Origin: Cymbidium sinense
Lineage: Eukaryota > Streptophyta > Magnoliopsida > Asparagales > Orchidaceae
Length of the DNA: 64,000 bases
Reading direction: 5' to 3'
NCBI GenBank assembly: GCA_021442155.1
Contig: CM038229.1
Span: 71,010,443-71,074,442, forward strand
A model generated the notes under the pieces. The model had not been told where the DNA came from, made no database searches, and saw only the letters and a program-made list of their open reading frames with translations. Shown one piece after another: positions 23,839 to 36,487 of the stretch. The first letter of the stretch is position 1. The number at the start of each line of letters is the position of its first letter. Position numbers and translations under genes: made by a program.

Positions 23839-26800
23839 GAGACTTTACTTCATACACTAAGCTTATATTCACATGCACCTCCTATGTATACATAACTAAA
23901 GTCACAATATATTTTATCATTCATTAATAAGCTTTTGAAAATACATTTGCAATTGAATAGTGATAATAGCCACACATATTTTTAATTAAGCCAGCACATG
24001 CAAATTAACATAAAGGAAATCATCTTCATTTAATTAATTCGGAAGAAGTGAATGCTTGAATACAAGTAGCATACAACATTTTAACATGATTGAAAAGAAA
24101 TAAAGCAATATATGCATGTAATTTCATTCAATTCAACTAATTCCTAAGGACAATCACATTAAATAAGCTTATTTAAAATAAACTAGTGTTTCTTAAAGCC
24201 ATTTTAATTTCATGTTTGATTTGATTTAAAGGATGTAAAAGAGGTTTGCTAATCCTAATCACATTCCCCATATGTGTGAGGAAATTTGATTTAATGAAAT
24301 ACAATTAGGTTAATTTTATGAATTGATGAAGTTAAGCATGGATTAAGTCAATTAATTAACCCTTACTTATGTCACCTTAAGGTAATTAATTAAATAATTA
24401 TGAGCTAATATGATATGAAACCACATGAAAAGTAAATTAGCAATGCTCCTATGAAATGAAGGTGGCCTAATGCAATTAGCTCATAATTATTAATTAATTA
24501 AGCTTAAGGGACTTACTTAATTACTTTTATATTTTCTTACACATATAAGCTAACCATAATTTCATTAGCTCTCTCTTTAGGTTATTGAACACCCTAAGAG
24601 CTACCCAAGAATTAATTAGGGAAAACAATATGAAATGGACTTAGGGAAAGAGACAAAGAAGGAAGCCTAAGTCTCAATCCCTAAATCTTTTCAAATAGTT
24701 GATTAAATTTCAGATATAATTTGTGTTTTCATTTATTTAATTAATTGATTAATTAATGAGTCTTAATTAATCAATTTTAAAGAGGGAATGAAGAAAACTT
24801 AAAGAAAAGATTTGAGGAGGGGTCCCAATCCATTTCCTTAAGTTTCTCCACTATTAACAGAGGCTAATGAACTTAATTAATTGATTAATTCACTATTCAT
24901 TTGATTAATTATCATTAATTATGGTGGAAGAGTAATTAAGACTTAATCAATCAATTTTCCTAATTAACTATCTAATAAATTCCAAGAAAAATAGGGAGGT
25001 AGAGGTCATCCCCCTAAATATCTCTGAAAAGTTTGAAATTAATTGGATAAGAGTAATTATTAAATTTTAATTAAATCTTAACTAAATAGAAATCCTTTCA
25101 AAATTAATTAATAATTTTTTTGGATTCTCCTCAAATACCTTTAAAATGAGTGCATTTATATTTTTTTAGATTTTCTAGAATTATGAATTTTGGAATTTTC
25201 TTAAAATAGATTAATTAATTTAACTCTAATCTAACTCCGCCCACATGGTTGACGCAAGCGCTTTCAAGATTCCTAAGATCGATGGTCATTAAATCTCATG
25301 ATTAAGGAGAAAATTGATAGATCTATGTTTGATCAGATCAGGACTGTTTGTTTCGATCACGTGGAACGGACGGCCCGTGATATGTCTCCTTCTCAAATGG
25401 TAAAAGACGGATATTATCCATCTTTCTCTGTTTGATCCGAGCTCACTAAAGCTTGGATAGGGATCAAATTGATCCCACACCACTATGAGGAGGAGACAAA
25501 CACATCCAATGGTCAAGATTGACTCACATGAAAGTTTTCTTCACAAAGGCCCACAAAAAATTCACCTAAACTATAGTTTTGAGGAATTACCTCACCGGAG
25601 CTAATGTCCAACAGTGGGATCGATGGAGGTAGTTTCGCCTAGTTGAGGTGAACCTCTGTTGAGAATCTTGGACCTTAATTTAAAGTGAGCCACTTGGATG
25701 ACCAATCCACGCACGTAGGAGATTCGACTTGAATCAAACTTGGACCTCCGGTGGCTTGGAAGCTTGGGAAATTACTTGGAATCACTCGAAGAGGTATGGT
25801 GATGGTGTGTGCAAGGTTGATTGAGGTATGTTGGAAGATTGAGCAAACGGGGCATCAGATTGGCCTCCCTTATTTCGACTGCACACGATAGAAGGAAATG
25901 CGAGCTTAGGAGGTTTTGGATTACTCTAAGGAGGGTAGTGGGATTTCGTTTCTCACTTTGGTGTTTAGTGTGTATGAATGGTGCCAAATCCCTTTTGAGT
26001 TGAGGGGGTATACCCCTTAATTGGCATAGAAGGACAAACAGGATAGACTTGCTCCTTTCAGCCAACAGGCCGCCATCAGGGCACCAGAGAGGTCACACTC
26101 ACATCCACGTGGCTCGTGTGAGTGGAGGAAGTAATGGGAGGCTACCCAAGAGATGATGTGCGATGGTTCCTTGGCATGGGAGGTGAGTTCTCACTTCCCA
26201 TTGGTCCATGACAGACCTAGGGGGTGGGTTAAGTGGGTTAGGTGGAGCCTTACTTGAGTGTTTTGAGGGCTGCCATGGTGATGGGAAAGTTGACCTTGCT
26301 TCTTAAAGGGAGAATCCAATGGAAAGAGGGCTTGTCCAATGGTTAATCCCCTTAGGGTGGGGTCCACTTTGCTTTGGACTGATTTGGGAATGATCTAGTA
26401 CTAGTTTGGGTCAGGTTTGGCCGCCCCAAGGGTTAGTTTGGCTTCATTTAGTCAAATGAGGTCATATGAGTTCATGTTGGGTTGGGTTGACCAATTGGTC
26501 AAGTTGGGTCAAACCAAGGCTTGGGTTGGGTTCAAATGATCTTTTGGGGTGTTTTGGTTCAAGTGATTTTGATTAATTTGGCTTAGGTTTAATTTTGGCT
26601 CATTTGGATTCAAATAGGTCAAACGGGCTAAGTTGGCCAGTTTGGCCAATTTGACCAAATTGGGTTAGGTTAGGTGTTGGCTCATGTTCAGTTGGCTAAT
26701 TGAAAATGATTGTAGATTTAGTTTGGTTTAATTTGGAATCAATTAGATTTTGGCCAATTTGACCCTTCAGGTCAATTTGGGCTATGTTGGGTCAAGTTGT

Positions 26801-28378
26801 CCAATTGGTCAAATTGGGCTCAATTATGGCTTTGCTCAAGTTCAATAAATGATTTCGAATAAACTTGAGCCATTGGTTACAATCAATTTGGGTTAAATCA
26901 TGATTTGACCCATTTTGGCTATTTAGGCCATTTTGGGTCAACTTAGGTCAAATGATCAATTGGACTTGGTTTGGCTCAATTAAGGGTTTGATCATGTTCA
27001 ATCATTGATTATGAATGGTTTGAATCAATGGTTTCAATCAATTTGGGTATATGGTGGTTTTTGAATAATTTGGGTTTCATTTGGGCTAAAGGTTGACTTG
27101 GTTTGACCTAATTCAAGGTAGTTGATCACCCTAGGATGGTTGTTGATCAGGGTATGAGGTTTGGATGGGCTCGGTTCAATCTAATTTGGGTTAGATTCGA
27201 ACTTGGCTCAAAAGGGATCTTTAGGTCACTCTAGGTCTAGTGGACCTAAATGGATCAATTTGTTTGGTTTTAACTTAGTTTAAATTTAATTGAACTCTTA
27301 CATGGACTTGGATGAAAATATAAATCCAAATGCAATTGGTTTGAAGTCAATTGGATTTTAATTTATATGATAATTTCAAGTCAAAAGGGGTCAACATAGG
27401 CTTGACTTGAGTTGACTTGGATTTGGTTTGATAATTGTAATTTATGTTTATATTTAGATGAGTGATTGAAGGAAAGATTGATTCATGAAGAAATCCATGG
27501 GTTCTGAATTAATTTTGATATCATTTAACCAAGTTTAAGAAATTGGCTAAAAGGCTAAAATTAGAGATTTAATTTGATTTGGGTTTTATTTTGGCTATTT
27601 GGAATTATAGATCATTTATATTTGTGAATATGAATGAAGGTATAAATGAATCATGAGAAAATCACTTGAGTTTGGAGTGATTTGGAAGCAGATTTGACCA
27701 AGCTTAATGATGTAGGTCAAAAGGGCTTAAGTAAGAAATTGATTTAGTTTAATTTATTTTTTTCTCATTGGAGGGTGAGTTTCATTTATATTTGTGAATA
27801 TAAATGAAGTAATAACTGATTTATAAAGAAATCAATTGAGTTTGGGTTGAGATTTGATTAAGCTTATGGAGGTAGGTCCATATGGCTTAAAAAAGTCTTG
27901 ATTAGGTTTGATTTAGTTTGATTTGATTTGGCTAATTTGAATTTGGATTTCATTTATACTTGTCAATATAAATAAAGGAATGATTGATTTATAAAGAAAT
28001 CAACCAAGTTTGATTTAGTTTAAAGGGGATTTTCACTAAGCATATGAAGGTGGTTCGTATGGCTTAGGAAGGGATTTTGAAATTTGGATTTAGTCATGGG
28101 TCTTGATTATAGGTCTTGGAAATTTGGTTTGGTATGAATTTGAGGTTTGGTTTGAGGAGGAAGGCATGGGTTGGGTTTAGGTTATAGGGTATGCAAGTTT
28201 TCCTAAGTCCCTAAGGCATAACATATTCTTATGGCTAACCCTTCTAAGTCTCTAGGCTTTGGTTAAGTGTTCACCTAATCACTAGAAGTGTCGTAAGACT
28301 AATAATCTCTTAGTATCTACAAGAGTCCTAGGTCTATGATGAGGAAGTTGAGAACTCACTCTAAAAGTGAGGTTAATA
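23839..28378 (-). repeat. Element B 3' LTR, proximal part
   Basis: The sense start TATTAACC (inverted at 28371-28378) directly follows the 3' UTR of B. The LTR then runs through palindromic units (27600-27985), the TTGACC block (26400-27250), the island (25240-26440) and the AATTAA-rich block to about 23840, where it meets the TTGACC block of the neighbouring LTR. The equivalent of 42190-44550 in the 5' LTR is missing between this piece and 10001-10773. Confidence 0.8.
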
Positions 28379-29792
28379 AGGGGTGCCCAATAGGTGTGGT
28401 GTAACTGATGAGGCGCACCGTACGTATTGGTGTTGACCGAGACGATCAACAATGTTTGAAGGATCACAAGCACTAATAGAAATGATATACTCCTAAACTC
28501 GAGATGTAGAAGGAATCAAGATCTTAGTGCAATGCAACTCAACTTATGCCAAGGGCATAATAGAAGAAGAAAGGATCCACTGAGGGATCAAGCATGTGAA
28601 CCTTCCACTAGGGAATTAGGTTCAGGTTGTCCATAGGGGATAGAGTTTGAGTTTAAGCTAGTTGAATATGATTTTGGAAGAGAAGCTATGTTGTGGATTA
28701 GGATATGATTTGCGCCTCACTGTGGAGAAATTTGATTTGATGTAATTGGTGGGGCATCCACTAGGATTAGAATCTCATTTGTTTGCTTATGATTTAAGGC
28801 TCCACTAAGGAGAGAATGTGATTTGGTTTTGAGGGCACATCTACTTGAGATATGGGCTTAGGTCCGCTGAGGATAAAGTGGACTTAATATATGGTTTTCT
28901 TTAGTTTGTGTATCCTCTAGGGATAGGAGTGGATGGATTGAATTGGACTCCACTGGAGGGAGGATGGTGAATTTAATAAAATGGACCCTATCAGTGTGCG
29001 ATGGATCAACTAAGAAGGGGCTAATATCAACCTAGACCTATCTTAGATTTAAAAATCCAAAGAGAAAGTCTACCAGCCATCAGGTAGGGCTAACCAAACT
29101 AAGGGGTGCCTTTTGGTGTGCAATGGTCAAGTTAGGAAGGAATCTTGTAGACTTACAACTTCTTAAACAAGGAACCATGGGGTGATCGGTTGATAGCTCA
29201 ATAAATCAAACCCGACCTAAGGAGACTATTGAGAGAATGCCACTGTGGACTCATATCGACTCAAGAATAGTTAGAATTAATTTAATTTTGGATAGACCTT
29301 ATTGGTGTGCGATGGATCTACTAAGAAGGGGTTAATATCAGCGTAGTCCTACCTCTAGTTTGCAAATCCAAAGGGATAGTCTACCAGCCACGGGGTAAGG
29401 CTAACTAACTTAAGGGGTACCTTTCAGTGTGCAATGAACAAGTTAGGAAGAAAGCTTGTAGACTTACAACTTCCTAAATAAGGAACCATTGCGGTGATCG
29501 GTTGATAGCACAACAAATCAAACTCGACCTAAGGCTGCTCGTCGGTGTGCAATGATCATGTTGGAGAGAATGTGTGATAGACTTATATCTTCCAAAACAA
29601 GGACGACCGGGGTGACCTGTTGGTGGCTCAACAAGTCGAACCTGACCTAAGGGGGACTACTGAGAGAGTGCCGACCTGGGGACTTATCTCAACTCAAAAG
29701 TAGTTATGCAATTCCTATAGGGAGTTTTGCTGACACTGTCCTAAATATATGATGCTTGCTTGGGAAAAGGTACCACTTTTTCTAATCCAGCA

Positions 29793-29829
<37 letters not shown>

Positions 29830-30919
29830 TTGTTTATATGTTTGCATTAATCCTATTAGTGTGTGAGGGAGCACACTGAGAAGGAGCTTATATCAGCCTA
29901 GTCCTATCTTGGACTTACTGGACCAAAGGAGAATCTGCATATTGGCAAGACAAATTCTCCAACCACAGGGGTGGCTACTAGGAAAGGGGGACTGTCTAAG
30001 AGTAACCGGGGTAGTGTCTAAATGGGGTTAGTAAGGATGTGATCCAAATAAAGTATCTTGTGTCTTTATCCAGGACCCTATAAAAGAAAGCCTATACATA
30101 TATGGTGGCCAACTCTAGGAGAAAGCTTGTAGACTTACATCTGCCATGAGTGATGTATCCACCAGGTGGGTCACCGTCAGTATGGCGATAACCAACCTAA
30201 GGTGCTCATCGGTGTTTGAAAATTAGTCTAGAGAGAAGGCGTATAGACTTATATCTCCCTAAAGAGGGACTGATTATTGGGATAGCCTATCGTTGGCAAG
30301 ATAGATGCTATCTGATCTAGGGAAACTACTAAGTGGGGAGTCCCGTGTAAGGGCTGGACTCATACTTGAAGTAGTTAGGAGGAAGTGAGCCATTAGGGGA
30401 CTTATCCTAAGCCTTAAATATACTCGACCCAGTCAGTGCAAGATGGCTAGTTCAAGAAGAAAGTATGTCGGCTTACATCCTCTTAAACAAAGTCAACATA
30501 GGGTAGCTTACAGGCTGCATAGTAAGGCCTACCAAACTAATAAGGCACTCATCAGTTTGCAATGGTCAAGTTACGAAGAAAGCTTGTAGACTTACATCCG
30601 CTAGACAAGTAACCACTGTGGTGACACACTGGTAAGGTCGCATGTCAACCCGACCTAGAGCAGTTAATGAATGAGTGCCATAGGGGGCTTTATCCCACAT
30701 CAAAATAGTTTGAGAAAAAAGGTATTTGTTTGTTTTATGAGGTTGTGCATAGTTTATGTTGGTGCTATGTCACTAAAGGATAGGACGCCACTTGGGTTCC
30801 TTACACCTACCTTAAACACATCGTGACAGATTCGTAAGCAAAGATATTCCTAACCAATATGAAGAGATGGAGTTTGAGATGAAAGAAATTTTATTGATAA
30901 TTATTTTCGAAACAAGATT
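28379..30919 (-). repeat. Element B 3' untranslated region with tandem repeats
   Basis: Sense order matches A and C: after the integrase stop come units with 'aagtctacaagctttctt..ctaacttgacc' and 'ggtagactatccctttgg' segments, then 'ccctagtggag' short repeats, and the tail ending ..CACCTATTGGGCACCCCT at the LTR. No coding potential. A purine-rich primer tract is not obvious at the end (A has ATTAGGGGTCCTTT here). Confidence 0.78.
29793..29825. repeat. (AT)n microsatellite in 3' UTR
   Basis: About 16 AT units. It sits at the same place in the 3' UTR as the longer tract at 59396-59438 of element C; element A has only a short AT-rich remnant near 6725. Confidence 0.9.
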
Positions 30920-31980
30920 TATGGATAATAATTCTTTAGATAGAGCCCGTTGATTAGAAGCATATGGTGCTCTCCCTTACAGTTTATAAGCTGATAAGAT
31001 CATCCTTGGTAGGCTTTCTCTATGGAAAAAGGGCCTTCCCAAGTGGGTTCAAACTTGCCTCCCATCTTTCGACGGGCAATAATTGGTCTCCTTAGAATTA
31101 AAATAAGCTCTCCAACTTGAAAAGCTTTAGGGCAGAATAACTTATTATGAACTTGAACATTTTGGCTTTGTACAACTCGAGGTTCTGGCATGCCTGGAGG
31201 TGTCTCTCCTCCAAACCTTCAAGCTCTTCTAATTGTAACTTGGTGCTATGCTTCATTGTGATTTTACTACCCACAGCTATCCTTAATGATGGAAGTTGGA
31301 CTTCTAATGGTAGGACAGCTTCAGACCCATACACTAAAGAGAAAGGGGTAGATTGAGTTGGAGTCCTGTGTGTGGTGCAGTAAGCCCACAAGGCCTCAAC
31401 TAACTGCTCATGCCATTACCGCTTATTATCATCGAGTGTCTTTTTTAATATTTAGATGATAGTTTTGTTGAAGGCTTCTACTAAGCCATTTTCTCTCGGG
31501 TAATAGATGATTGAGTATCTCTAATCTATGTTGTGTCTTCGAGCAAAGCTGTTAATTTTGGTGCTCTTCAATGCAGTACCATTATTGGATAAAATTTATC
31601 GAGGCACCCCAAACCCCACAATATGGTTCAAAACCGATGCCTGAAAGAGATCTCTGAGTATGACAGAAGAGGACACTTGAAATGAAGATGTATGGGGATG
31701 GTAGTGGTGTAAAATATTGCATTATTAACTCCCAGAGACATTTTAGCTGATGCTCAAGTAGGTATCTAGTCTCTCTTGATCTGGCTTTCATCTTTGGACT
31801 AAATTGATGTGCTGTATACCTCAATCACAATCTTATCATGTTTTCAAACAATAAAACCTTATTATGAATGTAAATAGAGCATAGGAAAGGGCTTTCTTTT
31901 TCACCTGATGGGCTAATGACTTCTCTTGAGGAAGTTTGTTTGTATTTAAATAATCCATGAATGGTGCCTCCAATTTGACT
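30920..31980 (-). pseudogene. Element B integrase, core partly deleted
   Basis: The stop codon at 30920-30922 follows NGLYLKNYYP, as in A and C. The C-terminal part (30950-31400) reads ELILILRRPI and WEGPFSIEKAYQG, with [20 protein letters not shown] upstream of it. In the core the Glu of NGLVEAFNKT is kept (31476-31478) but the second Asp is Asn (SNNGTA, 31584-31586). The zinc-binding CHQC and the block with the first Asp are lost or unrecognisable between about 31640 and 31810, where the sequence no longer aligns with A and C. Several stops. It would have joined element DNA to the chromosome. Confidence 0.8.
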
Positions 31981-32514
31981 CATCATTTTTTTTGGCAACG
32001 ATAACCTCCCCTCTAAGAGAGATTCTCTGGATGAGTTCATCATCAACAAGGGATAAGACTTGCCTATTTTGGACTCTTATTGGTATATACTCAGCTTCTG
32101 GACATGCCAACTCCTTGGCAAGTTTAACAAATGCATCTGCTATGGTGTTTTCTCCTCGAGGAATCTTATAGTTGGTAACTTCAAGGATTTGGTCCAACAA
32201 ATCCATGGTATACTTATGATATTGATGGAGTTTATGCTTTAGAACTTTGTAAGTCCCATCAATTTGGTTGATAACTAATTGAGAATCCCCGAAGATGTTG
32301 ATGCTCTGGACGCATAGCATAATGGCTAACTCTAGACTGGTAATAAGAGCCTCATATTTCACTTCATTGTTGGTGGATATATTGGACATATGATATGAGA
32401 ATCTCATCACATCATGATCTGGAGTTAAGAGAACTATTCCTACCCCTATCTTTCCTCGAAGAGCAGATCAAGGTTCTTCTCCCTTTTGAAAGGAAGTCAC
32501 ACCATCAAGATACA
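31960..32514 (-). pseudogene. Element B second RNase-H-like domain (aRNH)
   Basis: Begins MYLDGVTSFQKGEE near 32514 (Asp 32504-32506). A 154-residue open stretch (32410-31946) then carries VMRFSYHMSN, NEVKYEALI, INIFGDSQLVINQI and GENTIADAFVKLAKELACP. It is the best preserved second RNase H of the three elements. As in A, the Glu of the usual AEY block is Lys. The domain follows the element's own RNase H as in Tat-lineage elements. Confidence 0.78.
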
Positions 32515-32539
32515 TCTCCAAGTGATGAATGCTAGTGTC

Positions 32540-34207
32540 CCCTAAGTTCATGATTTATTTATCAGGGAGGTCATCACTAAGTGGGGAATCAGCAAGAAGT
32601 GGGTGTCCTACTAAGAAATTCACTAGTGCTTGTCCTTTCACCACATAGAGGGGTACAAAAGTAATGTCAAACTACGACAAAATCATGGACCAATGTGCCA
32701 ACCGTCCAGATAGCATCGGCCGTGCAATAAGATATTGCAGTGGATTGATTCTAGAGATCAAATTCACCTTATGAGAAAGCATGTAATGTCATAGCTTTTG
32801 GATGCAAAGATTAAAGCCAGGTAGTGCTTTTTAATAGGTGGATAGTTTGCCTCAACAGGGATCAGATGATGAATAAGATAGTGGAGTGCATTCTCCTTTC
32901 CTTCATCATTGGTTTAGGCCAACAAAGCATCAAGGGAGTCATCTAATGCATTAGTATATAGTTTTAGTGGCTTGCCCGAGATAGGGGCTGCTAGAATTAG
33001 CGGCATCATCAGGTAGTGCTTGATGTCTTTGAAAGCATGCTGACACTTGTCATCCCACTTGAACATAGCATCTTTTTTGACAAGTGTTGAAAATAGTTTG
33101 CATCTCCCTAATAGGTTGGAAATGAAGCATCTTAGATATGCTAACTGCTCTTGAAATGATCTAAGTTGAGTTAGACTCATAGGGGGTGGCATTTCTATGA
33201 TAGCCTTTATCTTCTTTGGATCAATTTCTATTCCACGCTGCCGGACAATGAACCCAAGGAATTTACCTGAAGCTACTTTGAATGCATACTCCAGGTTAAA
33301 TTATCTTAACCATAGAGAAGGTATTCCTTTTCTATTCTTTTGACTACAAGATCATCAACATAACATTCAGCCTGATGATGAATGAGTTCATTAAAGACCT
33401 AATTCATGGCTCGCTGGTATGTAGCGCCGACATTTTTAAGGCTGAAAGGCATGTCGCTATAATAATAGATTCTGATTGGGGTTTGAAAAGCAATATTTTT
33501 CTAATCCTTGGGGGCCATCTTAATTTGGTTATAACCAGATGAGCCATCCATGAAAGAAAAGACTGCATGAGATAAGGCAATGTTCACCATCAGTTTTGGG
33601 ATTGGTAGTAGAAATTCATCTTTAGGACATGCCTTATTCAGGTCCCTAAAATCAACGCATATGTGAATCCGACCATTCTTTTTTTAACTAGAATGACACT
33701 AACCAACCAGGTAGGAGATTTTTATTCCCTGATAAAGCCAGCATCGATCAATTTCTTGACTTCAAAAATGACCTGCTGCTCAATGTCTAATCACATGTGT
33801 CTAGGAGCTTCCTTGATAGGGTTAACATTATGATCTATTGCTTGTTTGTGGATTGCTATGCCAGAAGATAGACCAAACATTTCTTTATAACTCCAAGCAA
33901 AGTAGTCCTAAAACTCAGTCAATAGCCTAATTAAGTTATTAGTTTCTTCTTCATTCAACAAGGAACTAATGTATATCGGGCGTGGGTCTTCTTTTGTCCC
34001 TAAGTTGATTTCTTTGAGTTCATCGATGGTTGATCTAAGCTCTTCTTCAAACTCTGGTGGTGCATCTTTGACTTCAAAATCATTTGAATCATCTAAAGTT
34101 TCTAAACACACCTCCTCATATGAGTTAGCATGATTTGAAAAGAACCTATCAGACTCCAAATGATTCTTGATGATTAGGCAATGATTATCATCATCAACTG
34201 GGCTCAC
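32540..34207 (-). pseudogene. Element B reverse transcriptase and RNase H
   Basis: A 99-residue acidic open stretch (34207-33908) with DDFEVKDAPPEFEEEL and STIDELKEINLG leads into FAWSYKEM-like and DIEQQVIFEVKKLID segments. The palm is frameshifted. YVDD is intact at 33351-33362 in sense ECYVDDLVVK. The connection segment (33192-32914) reads SLTQLRSFQEQLAYLRCFISNL and then KWDDKCQHAFKDIKHYL. RNase H follows with LYTNALDDSLDALLA and NYPPIKKHYLALIFA. The first RNase H has the same altered first motif as A and C. Many stops. Confidence 0.85.
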
Positions 34208-35149
34208 TGTGCCAAATCCTAGTCCTGGTCTTGATTGAGGATGTATTCTTTGGTTGTCCCATAATATTTTAAAGTAATCTGGCCTGTGTTTAGACCAAGT
34301 ATGTGAGATTAATCCTTTTTTTAAATTAAGAACACAAGATGAATACCAATCAAAAGATAATTATATTAAATCTTTATATGAATCATCCTCAAGTTCTACA
34401 TCGGCTTCCTGACTTGAGGATGATGCTCCCAACAAAAATCTTTTTGGCTTGACATATGTAAATGACTTGGGGGCCTCCTTAATTACCAAACCCACAATTT
34501 TTTGAGAGGAAAGTGGGGTTAGAGATAAGGTTCCCAACTACTGCCTCACTATTTTACATAATAGTGACTCGGATACATTCATGCTTTGCTTCAAGGCCTG
34601 GTCTTCATCACTGTCTGGCTCAAGTGTCACCTCTAATGGGACCGACTGAGAGGGGTTGATTAACATGCTAACCACATGAGACTCATCCTCTGAACTGGAT
34701 TCCAAGTCTATATGGATAGCAGGGGTAATCTTATGAGCTAGAACATAGCTCCTACTGACTGGCCACCAACAAGGAGGTCTTCCACCTCTGGAACTGCCCT
34801 TGGATATGTCCCTTCCTCTACCTGTGGGGGTCGAGCAATCCTACCCATTGTTTGTATGGAGGAATGAACTGTGGGTGAAATCTAACTTCAGGGTCTACTT
34901 CTTCCTTAATGTCCACTTCTCTCTCACTTGCATTTTTATTTTATTTTTCTTTTTCTTCTTTTTCTTTTTTTGTTTTTTTAAGTTTGATCAAGTTCACGAG
35001 AATATAAATTCTAATTTTGAGAAAGATAGTAGGTTGTGTCCTCATATATCTCAACCTCTCTAACTAAAAATGGCTTTAAGTCTTCTTTGACACAATATTC
35101 GATTCCACCGCTTCAAAACTTGATGCACTAATGTAGAGAGGATGGAACC
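34208..35149 (-). pseudogene. Element B protease-RT linker
   Basis: The counterpart of 1316-2435. A pyrimidine tract at about 34930-34985 reads on the coding strand as a Lys/Glu-rich stretch, at the same place as the purine tract of A. The acidic Ser/Glu/Asp-rich linker follows (34300-34750) with stops. No known domain. Confidence 0.6.
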
Positions 35150-35640
35150 ATCTTGTTCTCATGTATCCAAGGCCTACCAAGCAAAGCAGTGAAAGATGTA
35201 TCCAAATTGATTATGTAGAACTTGGCCTCTATTTTTTAGTCATGTATCTCCAATGGAAACACTATAGAGCCTAAAGCCCTCTCACCTTGCTCATTGAATC
35301 CTCTCAATATTATCCGATCTCCTTGAAGTTCAGAGATGTCAATCCTCAGGCAGGCACAGGTCTTTAGACTCATAATATTTATTGATGCACCTAGATCAAC
35401 TAATACCCTAGAGAGTCTGAATCTACCTATATCCACTATGATGAAGAGGGGACGGTTGTGTTCGATTGTCCCCAAAAGAAGGTCTTCGTCGATGAATGTA
35501 ACTCCATAGGCATCTCTTGAATAACATGCCTCCTCTCCAGTAGACATCAACTGAGCTAAGCATATTTTTGGATCAAGAAGGGCCTTGATCAATGACTCCC
35601 TCATCTCTTGGATAGGATAAGGGTATCATATATGCTTAGC
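35150..35640 (-). pseudogene. Element B aspartic protease
   Basis: A 122-residue open stretch (35604-35236) carries FIIVDIGRFRLSRVLVDLGAS with Asp-Leu-Gly at the active site, then INIMSLKTC, then a GFNEQGERALGSIVFPLEIHD segment. A stop interrupts it, and the same frame continues to KFYIINLDTSFTALLGRPWIHENKMVPS near 35150. DLGAS in place of DTG/DSG is common among plant Ty3/gypsy proteases, so it need not be a defect. This is the only copy with a complete protease outline in the window; in C it is deleted and in A only the tail remains. Confidence 0.82.
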
Positions 35641-36487
35641 TCAGTTAGCAACTTTCTTAGGTAAGTGAGGACATTGTAGTCAACTTTGAGCTGGTCCTCC
35701 ACAAATATATCCATAGGTGGAGCATCCTATGGAGGGGCTATTTGTTCACTTAAACCAATGACTTGCTTACCCTTATTCTGAGGTATTATCCTAAGAGGGA
35801 GAACTTTTCCACTACAGAGTTTGACTTAAGTGACTTCATGAGATGATTTAGTGGAAAGTTCTAAGTTCACCTATAGCTTCTCCTATGGGATCATCAGAGT
35901 GGGATGTCTCCAAATCAATATTAATGGGCGAACCTGAGTGATTCAGGATTTAGTAATCCATTTTTAAATCAGAAGAGGATTGATTGGAACTAGAATTATT
36001 ATTAATTAGACTCAAAGAGCTTTCTAGAAGAATAAACTCTAGCATACCATCAAAAGTGACATAAATGTAAGTGAACTTAGCTTTCTTTATTGACTTCTTA
36101 GATTTGGATGGAGGTACAATGTAGAAATCAAGTAAAGTAAGTGGAGTAAGGGGTTTTGCACCTCCACTGATATAATATGGCTATTGGAAGAAGAGCTGAC
36201 TGGAGGAACTATAATTGCAATTGTGGAAAGAGTCCTGGAATCGGTTGATGGTTGTGCTACTATATTATCCCGGGCAAGTGGAGGCTATTGCTGCTACTTC
36301 TGAGCTCCTACCTCCCTCAAGTTGTCCTTAGTAATTTGCAAACCTTCTTTGGAGTTGGAGGTTTGAGCTACCTCAGGCACCTACAAGGGTAGTTTCTTTA
36401 TCTTAGAAATGATTTTCTTGGAGGTTCGAGATAGGGATATATCCCAACCTTCCTTTGTCTTAAGAGGATCGCATGTATCCCCAAGGA
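35641..36487 (-). pseudogene. Element B gag-protease spacer
   Basis: Counterpart of the 54960-55260 stretch in C. Reads on the coding strand as decayed Lys/Ser/Thr/Gln-rich sequence with many stops; includes KKIISKIKKLPL-like and a VPEVAQTSNSKEGL-like segment. No domain recognised. Confidence 0.45.

Noticed and set aside
32914..33192. Independent small gene
   Set aside because: It is the RT connection segment of element B, in frame with the element and matching 55800-56040 of C.
34800..35063. Plus-strand frame with a run of Phe, looking like a membrane protein
   Set aside because: Antisense of the element B linker; same pyrimidine-tract artefact.
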